A stretch of 41,960 nt of DNA. Source: Promethearchaeota archaeon (GTDB lineage: Archaea > Asgardarchaeota > Thorarchaeia > Thorarchaeales > Thorarchaeaceae). The position numbers and the translations under genes were made by a program. The notes under the pieces are model-generated. The model had not been told where the DNA came from. It saw nothing but the letters and a program-made list of their open reading frames with translations, and did not search any database. Where the stretch lies: assembly GCA_014728035.1 (NCBI GenBank), contig WJMJ01000072.1:1-41960 (forward strand). The letters are read 5' to 3'. Every line of letters begins with the position of its first letter. Within the stretch, counting starts at the first letter, position 1. Shown here in pieces: positions 26,268 through 34,310 of this stretch.

Positions 26268-27327
26268 ACGTAGAAATGCTTCGTTATTCGATTCGCGACC
26301 AAGGAATTCCTTGACCATCTCATCAGGGTCTCGGCTTCCGCCAGGTGCAAGGATGGTTTCACGATATTCAAGCCCTGTTTCTTCATCCATAAACCCATTC
26401 TTCTCAAATTTTGTGAACAGATCTTCTGCATAGACCTTTGACCAGAGATAGCTGTAATATCCCGCGGCATAGCTACTCATTATGTGTCCGAATCCAGCAT
26501 CTGGAGTCGTATTTTCAATTCTATCGAAACCTGTGATTTCCTCAAATAGGTCTAGGAATGCCTCTGTTGTGTTTTTTGCGCCTTTTGTATGGTATAGCAT
26601 ATCAATTGAAGCGTAGAACACTTGTCTAAGTTGGAAACACCCGATATTGAGTAATTTGGCTTCAATCATCTTCTTCAGAGTTTCACTGGGTAGTTTCTTT
26701 TCTGAATCTTCGTAGTGACCTGAGAGCAGCTCCAGTATCTCTTCCTTCCAAGCCCAGTTTTCAAGCATTTGGGACGGCACTTCAATGAAATCGGGTAAAA
26801 CACCTTCAAGTCCAAATCGTGCATATTTTGGCTTTCCAGTAACCACATGAATTAGGTGGCCGAACTGGAACTTTGGTTGTTATCTCATTGATCACTCGAT
26901 TGAATTCGGATTGCAATACTGAGATGTTGTTGGCAATCTCAAGAAACTCCATTCCCTTTTCCTTTTCCTTCTCAAGTGCCGCACCTCTATGACGGAACTC
27001 ATCTAGTGTTCTCTCTAGTAAGAGTTTCTCTTCAGAGTCGTAACTATCCTTCTGTGGCTCAAGTCTAACAAGTACTTGATAGATATCCCTTCTATCCTTA
27101 TCTGTTGAAACATATTTGAGAAATTCAATTGGTCCACAGGTTTCGCGAACAGTTGCAAATGCCTCCTCGAATTGTAAAAGGGTGTCTTGACTCTCCTCGC
27201 CCTCAGGAGTATTTGCTATCTCATCGAGCTGTTTCCTGACCGTTTCAATGGTATTCTCAGCGTTTGTGTACATTTCTTCCGGATCGATTCTCCAATCCAA
27301 CTTCCGGATAGTCCTTTGGTCACTCAT
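26247..27327 (-). pseudogene. M3-family oligopeptidase with an internal deletion through HExxH
   Basis: The first 152 residues (27327 down to about 26880: MSDQRTIRKLDWRI to SEFNRVINEITTK) are the N-terminal helical domain of an M3 zinc oligopeptidase. The frame then shifts by one. From about 26864 the next frame reads FGHLIHVVTGKPKYARF, FIEVPSQMLENWAW and ILAPGGSRDP, the normal C-terminal third ending at 26247. The junction falls inside the zinc motif: FGHLIH should follow HE, but the two residues before it are now Phe-Gln. Some 200-300 residues of the catalytic middle are missing compared with the usual length of about 600. Deletion plus frameshift make it inactive as read; a misassembly would look the same. 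Confidence 0.82.
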
Positions 27328-27422
27328 AGTTTTGATTTGGATATCTCTTCATATTTAAGATGAACCAGTTCGGCATAAAAGTCAATCAAAATCTGGTTTT
27401 TGTACAAAATATTTAATTCTAT

Positions 27423-27431
27423 TCTATATAA
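27423..27431 (+). promoter_or_regulatory. TATA box of the 27453 membrane-protein gene
   Basis: CTATATAAC, with an A/T-rich ATTTAATTCTA before it, is centred 26 bases before the TTG at 27453. This fits a leaderless transcript that starts on the TTG itself. Confidence 0.55.
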
Positions 27432-27452
27432 CCAACTTTCGGTGTTCGTGGA

Positions 27453-29522
27453 TTGTTGTTTCCAATTATTGAGCTATATTTTCCAGCATTAATTCTGATT
27501 CCGATGGCTAATGCCTTTGTAGTGATGTTCTTTCTTGAACGCTATCCAACACTGGGAGATAATTCAGTTCTATCCTTTCTAATCCTTAATCGAAAACTCC
27601 TGTCCACGATTCTTACCTGGGGACTTGTTTTGTCTGGGTTGGGGCTTTATTATTTGGGAAATGCAATAGCCATAGAACTACTCGTATATCCAGCATATAT
27701 TGCAATTCAGCTTGGATTCACTTTCGCTTTTGGATACTTCGGACTCGGTCTAGGTGTACTATTATGCTTGGTATATTTCCGAGGTGTTTCTGTGGCAATG
27801 CTGGTCCTCTTAGGTCTAATCTCACTAGGACTTCTTCCGCTCTATTTTGATGTGGTTGGATTGATTTTTGATGATTTTAGTACATTTTCTTTCTTCTTCC
27901 TCTTCTTTGTTGTTCGACCAAGTCTTGGTGAAAATTTCTGCTCACCAGCAAGAATTTTGGGTATTGAAAAACCTGACAAGGAACTGAAGAAGAAATATAT
28001 GATTAGTTTCATGGCTCTCTTTCTTCTTCGATGTTTGAAACGTCTGCAGGCACGGATTGAATCCGACTCCACTCTTATTGCAAAACAAGCCTATGAAAGG
28101 TTATTCAGTCAACCAGGAATCAGGGGTGATTTCATTCGTCATGTGGCTGAGAAACAGAGTGATGACTTTGCAAAAGATGAGGTTCTGAAGACGGGGTTGA
28201 ATGTTACCGAAATCAAACGATTTCAGAGGATGCATCCACAGGGATCTTGGACTATGACTGATACCGAATTTAATCGTTACTGCTGGCGTAATAGGATTGG
28301 ATATGTAGTTTTAGTGGTTCTGAGCTTGATACTCATCGTGATTCGACAGTCTGGTCCTCCTACTCCCTTCACAATTTGGTCAGTTGGATTGTACAGCGGA
28401 GTAATAATTGTGTCCATTCCAATGGCTTTGTTTGATAATTTCTTTACAGGACAGCGTCACACTGTTGATTACATTGTCAATAAAATCATGTCAACTTTTG
28501 ACTATTTTGAGGAATACCTCATTGATGGGACATACAAGTTACTGGAGGATGATTCTCCTTCTAGTGAACTTGATTTCTCTGACCCGCCACTTGAATCACA
28601 AAGTGTAGACCTCGATCGTATAATTACAAGAAGTTCTGGGCATATCCGGGACTTCCTTATTCGTATTCAGAAGGATAAGTATTATCTTCACGAAGAGGAT
28701 ATGTACCCAATCTATGTTGGTGCAGCTGGATTTCTGCTTGCATTCCCTTCTCTGATAATCTTTTTAATCACTTCATCACTACAAACCAATTTCAATCCGT
28801 TCTTGATTTATCCCCTTATCATTGGAATTCCTCTCATTATTCTTGGAGTTCTCTCTTGGGTATATATGACTAGAAAACGTAGTTTTCACGGAGTTCCTCA
28901 TCATTGGCTATCCGTTGGTCTTTCATATCTCGATGCTCGAGAGGCAGGAGTTGAAGATGTTGGCAACTTGATGTTTGATGGACCAAGACAGTATGTTTTA
29001 TTCTCTACCGCTGGTCCTAATTCTGCAAAGATGATTTTCAGTAATCTGTCAGAACTGATTACTGAAGCGGATATTGAGACAATAAAGACCAGTCTTGAGC
29101 AACAAATTGCAATGAATAAGAGGGTTGGTCCAATGCTTGGTTTTGTATGCTTACTTCCTTTTGTCTTATTCTTCTTTACTCCCGTATTTCAGTTCATTGC
29201 GATTCCCTTCGCTGGATTAATGCTGCTCTGTTTTGTTGCAATGGCAATTGATCATTTTCGAAAGACTCGTAGACTATCTCTATTGAGTGCTATAACTCAA
29301 CCCAATCTTGATATCGACTTGGGTTCATCTTATGACCAATTTCAACAAATCCTTGACCTTCTAGATGCTACCTATGATTATCCGCTCCGTCTGATGGTAC
29401 TCCGCAATCATCCTGAGTTACTCTATACGGGACGGAAATTCAGAACTACAGCTGATCATATTCTTCGCGAAGCGGTATTTGTACCTCGACGCTACAGACA
29501 TGAAAGCGGAGATTACTTTTGA
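27453..29522 (+). CDS. large multi-pass membrane protein, lineage-specific
   Basis: The 689-residue protein has an N-terminal block of about five transmembrane helices (1-155) and a helical cytosolic segment (about 185-275: LLRCLKRLQARIES, QPGIRGDFIRHVAEK). A helix pair (about 280-325), another soluble segment and two further helix pairs (about 420-475 and 555-600) follow, with a soluble tail. The central part is homologous to the 379-residue protein at 31828-32967. I recognise no named family. The start is the TTG at 27453 because the TATA box is 26 bases upstream and no ribosome site exists. The gene is flanked on both sides by minus-strand M3 peptidase remains. Confidence 0.62.
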   Translation: MLFPIIELYFPALILIPMANAFVVMFFLERYPTLGDNSVLSFLILNRKLLSTILTWGLVLSGLGLYYLGNAIAIELLVYPAYIAIQLGFTFAFGYFGLGLGVLLCLVYFRGVSVAMLVLLGLISLGLLPLYFDVVGLIFDDFSTFSFFFLFFVVRPSLGENFCSPARILGIEKPDKELKKKYMISFMALFLLRCLKRLQARIESDSTLIAKQAYERLFSQPGIRGDFIRHVAEKQSDDFAKDEVLKTGLNVTEIKRFQRMHPQGSWTMTDTEFNRYCWRNRIGYVVLVVLSLILIVIRQSGPPTPFTIWSVGLYSGVIIVSIPMALFDNFFTGQRHTVDYIVNKIMSTFDYFEEYLIDGTYKLLEDDSPSSELDFSDPPLESQSVDLDRIITRSSGHIRDFLIRIQKDKYYLHEEDMYPIYVGAAGFLLAFPSLIIFLITSSLQTNFNPFLIYPLIIGIPLIILGVLSWVYMTRKRSFHGVPHHWLSVGLSYLDAREAGVEDVGNLMFDGPRQYVLFSTAGPNSAKMIFSNLSELITEADIETIKTSLEQQIAMNKRVGPMLGFVCLLPFVLFFFTPVFQFIAIPFAGLMLLCFVAMAIDHFRKTRRLSLLSAITQPNLDIDLGSSYDQFQQILDLLDATYDYPLRLMVLRNHPELLYTGRKFRTTADHILREAVFVPRRYRHESGDYF

Positions 29523-29664
29523 AAGACTGATTCGAATTTCTAGTAAAGTCGGTGACCGCATCAAGTTGTTTTATGACCATATCAAATGTCTATTCAGCTT
29601 TTTCGAACATCAGTTCAGGACTGATGTCCCACGTCATCTGCCGAATTATTCTTTGGTCGCTCAT
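29523..29664 (-). pseudogene. relic of the N-terminus of a second M3 oligopeptidase
   Basis: Read on the minus strand from an ATG at 29664, the frame gives MSDQRIIRQMTWDISPELMF, then EKAE and a stop (TAG at 29592-29590). Past the stop the same frame continues TFDMVIKQLDAV before similarity fades. This aligns without gaps to the start of the M3 gene at 27327 (MSDQRTIRKLDWRIDPEEMY, AENTIETVRKQLDEI), with about 20 of 37 residues identical. The stop replaces an Asn codon. It is therefore a decayed second copy of which only about 45 codons remain. It abuts the 3' end of the membrane-protein gene 27453-29522. Confidence 0.7.
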
Positions 29665-29715
29665 ATCTTTCATTTGAGAAAAATATTCTATTTGAGCAGC
29701 TCCAGTTCGGTATTA

Positions 29716-31662
29716 TCATGCTCCGACTCCTGTGAAAACCGAGTTCGTCTTCTGTTCCAAAATCTGAATCGAGTCTTTGTCCAATTCTTTACTAGCAGTT
29801 ACCAGATATTGCCATATTTGCTGATAACGTTTCAAAAACTCAATGAAGGTATTCAACTTCTGTGTTGAAGAGTAGGAATCGCCTTTGAACATATAACAGA
29901 ATAGTAATCCCTCCACCTGCTTCATGATAAGAGTGTAATCACTGTGTTTGATTCTCTCGACTATTCCTGAAACTTCCAAGCTTTCTTGTAGAAAACTATT
30001 GATTGCTGTTATGAATGCTCCAACCACCATCTCATTTGTCTTATCCTCGGGAATGAATTTCTTGGTGTAGACACTCAGACCACGTTCTACTGCGATTATC
30101 AGGAGCATAACTGGGTCTTCTGTTTCCATATCTGCCATATCAACAAGCTGCCGTCTGAGCATCATAGTGACTGCATCATCTATGTTAGCTAATCGTATCC
30201 GTTCTTCAAGAGTTGCGTCATTTGACTTTAATAGCGTCCATCTGGACATTTGATTATCTACAACTTTCTCTTCTTCTCGAATAATATCTATGTATTTGGT
30301 CAGTCCGTGATTTTCTGCAATCTCTCTAGCTTTCTCAAGTGTTGTTTTTGCAAGTTCGGGTTTCAATTCAATGAGATGGATTTTTGCCTCGATAATCTTA
30401 GCCTTCAAAAGAGTTGGATATGCGTTTTGTTCGTGTGCTAATCTTTTAAGTTTCGATACAATTTCGATAATTTCTTTTAATACTTCAGAGCTTTGGCTGA
30501 CTTTAAGTTCCAGAAGTAGTAGGTCGCAAAGGTGAAACATCGCGTATATCTTTCTTTCATAGATGGTCTTTTCATCTCTGATTATACGTTCTAGCATCTC
30601 TTGAGACCTCGCATGATCCACGATTCTCGAACTCTGTTTCAACATAATTGCGCTAGCTAAGCTTGCTTGAGAGATGATATCTTGCATATCGTATTCTTCT
30701 GCTAGTTTCTTCAATTTATCCAAATATTTGATAGCTTTTTCCTTCCAGTTGTTTTCAATGGCTAGGATGGTCATTTCATATAGACTGAAAGCTGTCTTTT
30801 GTGGATCATGACATTCTTCAGCTAGACTGGTTGCTTCCTTGTAGAGTTCTAAGGCTTCGTCTGGTTTCCCTAAATCCGCCATCACACTTGCTATATTCAT
30901 GAGACTGACTGATTGTTTGATTTTCCTTCCCTGCATTTTATTCAATTCGAGACCTTGTTCAAAATAATGAAGTGCAAAAGGCAAATCGCCTCTGAGTCGA
31001 TGGACTTCCGCAATGTTGTTCAGTGCAGTTGACACTCCACCACTCGCATCGATTCGTTCTGAAATCATAAGACACTCATGGAAATAATCCAGCGCTCTCT
31101 CAAGATTTCCTTGCATCATATAGACTATACCAAGGATATTCAATGCGGGTCCAGTCCGATTTTCTTTTCCTATGTCTTTATGTAATCGCAAACTCTCTTC
31201 AAGATGATTGACGGATTGATTCCATTCTCTTGCAATATAGTACACAAGACCGAGTCCAAAGAGAATTTCAGCTTCAAGCAATTGTTTAGTTCGGGAACAA
31301 GATATCTCGACCAGATCTTCAAGAGCTCGCTTCAGTTCAAGAAGTGCACTGTCCACTTGCCCAATTTTTAGAAGCGCTCTTGCTCTGTTTGTAATTATTT
31401 CTAGGCGAAGGTCTGGATTCTGGGTGACTAGAGGATGAGTCTCAAGTTTTTCAAGTTGTTTAATAGTCTTCTTGAACTTTCCCAGTTTGATTGCAATCTT
31501 TTCTCGTAGAATTGATATTTTAAGAATATCCTTTTTCTCAAGCTCTTTCTCTTCGAGCTCGTCAAGTTCTTTTATTGCCTCATAAGGGTCTCCATAGTAA
31601 ACTAAGTCATGCGCCCTCTCAAATCTCTCCTCCATGCATTCATGAAAATCTTCTCGACTCAC
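29716..31662 (-). CDS. TPR-repeat protein with a C-terminal longin/roadblock-like domain
   Basis: The 648-residue soluble protein carries about ten TPR hairpins over residues 15-470. The clearest are ALNILGIVYMMQGNLERALDYF, ALNNIAEVHRLRGDLPFALHYF and SLMNIASVMADLGKPDEALELY at 40-residue steps, as in LGN-type scaffolds. After a linker, residues about 500-620 form a compact domain (VMLLIIAVERGLSVYTKKF, GAFITAINSFLQESLEVSG, FCYMFKGDSY, FIEFLKRYQQIW). It has the strand-strand-helix pattern of longin or roadblock proteins and resembles the C-terminus of the 7TM protein at 22504-23637. A regulatory scaffold linking protein contacts to small-GTPase signalling is plausible (inference). It is monocistronic and ends 194 bases from the membrane-protein gene at its 3' side. 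Confidence 0.72.
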   Translation of the reverse strand: MSREDFHECMEERFERAHDLVYYGDPYEAIKELDELEEKELEKKDILKISILREKIAIKLGKFKKTIKQLEKLETHPLVTQNPDLRLEIITNRARALLKIGQVDSALLELKRALEDLVEISCSRTKQLLEAEILFGLGLVYYIAREWNQSVNHLEESLRLHKDIGKENRTGPALNILGIVYMMQGNLERALDYFHECLMISERIDASGGVSTALNNIAEVHRLRGDLPFALHYFEQGLELNKMQGRKIKQSVSLMNIASVMADLGKPDEALELYKEATSLAEECHDPQKTAFSLYEMTILAIENNWKEKAIKYLDKLKKLAEEYDMQDIISQASLASAIMLKQSSRIVDHARSQEMLERIIRDEKTIYERKIYAMFHLCDLLLLELKVSQSSEVLKEIIEIVSKLKRLAHEQNAYPTLLKAKIIEAKIHLIELKPELAKTTLEKAREIAENHGLTKYIDIIREEEKVVDNQMSRWTLLKSNDATLEERIRLANIDDAVTMMLRRQLVDMADMETEDPVMLLIIAVERGLSVYTKKFIPEDKTNEMVVGAFITAINSFLQESLEVSGIVERIKHSDYTLIMKQVEGLLFCYMFKGDSYSSTQKLNTFIEFLKRYQQIWQYLVTASKELDKDSIQILEQKTNSVFTGVGA

Positions 31663-31797
31663 GGAGACCGCATCCTGTTTCTATTTCTGCAACATCCTCT
31701 TGAAGTTCCAATAATTATATTGTCATTTGAATCTATAATTGTAATGGAATGTCTATTGATTGTTAGAACAAATAAGGTGTTTTAGAAAGATTCCAAA

Positions 31798-31807
31798 TCT
31801 TTATGCA
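31798..31807 (+). promoter_or_regulatory. TATA box of the 31828 membrane-protein gene
   Basis: TCTTTATGCA after TTCCAAA is centred about 26 bases before the ATG at 31828, predicting a leaderless message as for the paralogue at 27453. Confidence 0.5.
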
Positions 31808-31827
31808 TTCTGAGGCTAAATAGGTCC

Positions 31828-32967
31828 ATGGAGCGCCCATTAATGTTTGAGTTAGCAAAGATATTGTTTCCATTCATTCTCCTTATTTCGATATGCTTCT
31901 CTTTTCTACTAAAGACTGCTATTCATCTAAAGCCAAAAATAGGAATAACAAGTCCTATTCTATTTATTAAACAGAGAGGAATCGTCATCTATAATTTGTT
32001 CTGTGCGGTTTCATATTGTCTGTTTTGTGTATTCTATATAATTGCCGTGTTCGACCCCACACTTGCTCTACTCTTCTTTCCGACCTTGGGCGAAATAGTC
32101 ATTATCACACTAGCTACCTCTGTGGGAATCTTAATTGGGCTAATCATATTCAAAATGTATATACGAGGAACCGCTTATGCACTTATTGCATCCGCTGTTT
32201 TACTCTCAATTAGCATCATTCCTTCTTATACTGTTATTATGGACTATTATTATATTGTACTCGCTGTTGTTGGCATCCTCTGGGTCTATGTAACGTTCCC
32301 TTATTCAATAGACAGATCTCCAAAAATCTTGAAAAATATCTTACATCCAATGCATGAAGCAAAAGTAAAGTATGGATCTGAATTTCCTTCGATTTATATC
32401 CGAGTATGTCTGGACATCCTGCAGCGTCGAATTTCTACATCTGGAGATAGAATTGCGGATGTAGTTTATGCAAGACTTGTCAGAGTGCCTGGAAGAGTAG
32501 GAAACCTATTTCGAGCTGTTGCTGAAAATTCCTCATTGGCTTGCGAATCTACCGAAATCGAACAAATATCCAACGGTGGTCATCAAGCTACTTTTCAGGA
32601 TGAAGAAATTCAACATGAATTTTCTTATATTTTCAAGATGAGTTGGAGTCTCATCGAATCAGAATTTGTCAAAAAGACCAAGTTGAACCGTATTATTTAT
32701 GCTTTAACCATCATAATTCTCCTCTCATTCGTCTTTCTTCAAATCCTTTTCTTGCCTAACATCATCTCTGTCTTCATACTATTTGCCTATGTTATTCTGG
32801 TAATGATATCTTTCCCCTTGGTACTCCTAGATCCTTATCTTACAGGTACTAGAAAAGATGCGAAATATATCCAGAAAGAGATTCTATCCGAATTTGTTGG
32901 TTCTAGAGACTATCTTCCTTTTCCTGGTTTGGACACTCTTGAACCACTCTTTCAACATGACGATTAG
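31828..32967 (+). CDS. multi-pass membrane protein, short paralogue of the 27453 product
   Basis: The 379-residue protein has an N-terminal block of about five membrane helices (6-165) and a cytosolic helical segment (CLDILQRRIS, VRVPGRVGNLFRAVAEN). A two-helix hairpin (about 290-335) and a short tail follow. It matches the middle of the 689-residue protein at 27453-29522: GRVGNLFRAVAE against GIRGDFIRHVAE, and FPLVLLDPYLTGTRKDAKYI against IPMALFDNFFTGQRHTVDYI. It lacks the last two helix pairs of that protein. The ATG at 31828 has no ribosome site but an ideally spaced TATA box. The stop overlaps the convergent acetyltransferase gene by 4 bases. Function is unknown. Confidence 0.62.
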   Translation: MERPLMFELAKILFPFILLISICFSFLLKTAIHLKPKIGITSPILFIKQRGIVIYNLFCAVSYCLFCVFYIIAVFDPTLALLFFPTLGEIVIITLATSVGILIGLIIFKMYIRGTAYALIASAVLLSISIIPSYTVIMDYYYIVLAVVGILWVYVTFPYSIDRSPKILKNILHPMHEAKVKYGSEFPSIYIRVCLDILQRRISTSGDRIADVVYARLVRVPGRVGNLFRAVAENSSLACESTEIEQISNGGHQATFQDEEIQHEFSYIFKMSWSLIESEFVKKTKLNRIIYALTIIILLSFVFLQILFLPNIISVFILFAYVILVMISFPLVLLDPYLTGTRKDAKYIQKEILSEFVGSRDYLPFPGLDTLEPLFQHDD

Positions 32968-34163
32968 AAGTCCTCAGTAAACCATGGCATAGTTGGTCTA
33001 AACCATGTGCCAAGAATCTCTACTTTTTCACCTTCAAGCTGTTGTAGTTCTCTGATGGTTGCCAATGGTGCAGTCCCAAGTACTAGACTGGTAAGACCTT
33101 CAATGGATATCTCAGCATGTTCATTTTCGTTTACTCTCTTAACCTGTAATGTCAATCCATCACAACTAAACGAATACACACCTTCATTCCATGGACAAGT
33201 GGCATCTGTAACTTTGAGAAACACGTTTCCCTTAACTCCACTCGGCAGTCCAGTAATCATTCTCTCTACATTGATGATTCTCGCCATAGCGATATTGTAC
33301 GCCTGTACCTTGACATCTCCAATATTGAACCGTCTCGTCCAGTGCCAGTAGTCTTGATCAACAGGATAAACTGGAATTGTAACGGTAACAACTTGGTCAG
33401 AATGATTATGGATAAAGTTCAGCAGCATATTTCTTCCTGTGAGAATACTCCAGTACATGTTCATTCCATGGACATACATCATACCGTTTCTATCATCATC
33501 TCCAAATGCTCCATAGTTTTTGTTACTATACGACATAAAGGCGATGGGTCTTCCCTCGTCTGTAAATGCGAAGACATATTGGATGTCGTCACGCATTGCA
33601 TGCTCTTTCCATCTGGCATCCGACCTGACGACAGTTCCGTGGATTCCGGTGATTGCTTCCCGGTGAACAATTTTAGCGTATTCCAGTCCTTCTTCAAGTG
33701 GCATCATTTTCAGATAATATCCCTCAGGAATCTCCCATCTTCTCATCAGATCCACTCGAAGTTGTATCCGGTGAAATGGTGGCATTGGCACATAGCCAAA
33801 TCGTGCATAGAACTCGTCTTTGAACGGATAGAGCGTGCTGAAACTTACTCCTTCTTCGTTCATGTCCGTGAGCATGAGTTTGACCATCTCTCGTACATGT
33901 CCTTGTCGACGGGTCTCTGGTGCACTGGAGATACTTGCAATTCCTCCCATGGATCGGAGGACTCCTCTGATGTTCTGTTTGAACGGGATTACTCTTCCGT
34001 TTGCTAATACTCTGTCGCCATCCCTAACAGTATAATATTGATCTGTATACTGCTCAAATTTTCTTCCCATCAGATCCTCATATTTCTCAGGTGCATTATA
34101 GGAGTATCTTGCATTTTTGATATATCCATCTTTATCCTCTAATTTTGCACGTCGAATTTGCAT
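32964..34163 (-). CDS. Eis-type GNAT acetyltransferase with SCP2-like C-terminus
   Basis: The protein of about 399 residues belongs to the enhanced-intracellular-survival (Eis) group. A GNAT domain (about 1-150) contains GIASISSAPETRRQGHVREMVKLML, an acetyl-CoA-binding V.P..RGRG-like loop with the arginine pair, and FYARFGYVPMPP. A degenerate second GNAT domain follows (about 160-290, RPIAFMSY...), then a sterol-carrier-like C-terminal domain (about 300-399). It would acetylate amines such as lysine side chains, polyamines or antibiotics. The start is ATG 34163 (MQIRRAKLEDKD); a GTG at 34172 would add three residues. It diverges from the carboxyltransferase gene at 34311. Confidence 0.87.
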   Translation of the reverse strand: MQIRRAKLEDKDGYIKNARYSYNAPEKYEDLMGRKFEQYTDQYYTVRDGDRVLANGRVIPFKQNIRGVLRSMGGIASISSAPETRRQGHVREMVKLMLTDMNEEGVSFSTLYPFKDEFYARFGYVPMPPFHRIQLRVDLMRRWEIPEGYYLKMMPLEEGLEYAKIVHREAITGIHGTVVRSDARWKEHAMRDDIQYVFAFTDEGRPIAFMSYSNKNYGAFGDDDRNGMMYVHGMNMYWSILTGRNMLLNFIHNHSDQVVTVTIPVYPVDQDYWHWTRRFNIGDVKVQAYNIAMARIINVERMITGLPSGVKGNVFLKVTDATCPWNEGVYSFSCDGLTLQVKRVNENEHAEISIEGLTSLVLGTAPLATIRELQQLEGEKVEILGTWFRPTMPWFTEDF

Positions 34164-34310
34164 ATAATCCACAAAGTTTTCAGAACCTTTTCTGACAAAA
34201 GATTACCTATTAAAACAATGGGCACAACTATCAAAGTTCTACTACAGTTTGTGGAACTCCTGAACAGAATGACTAAATAGACTTCTATCTCAAAAGAATC
34301 TCGGTCTGCA

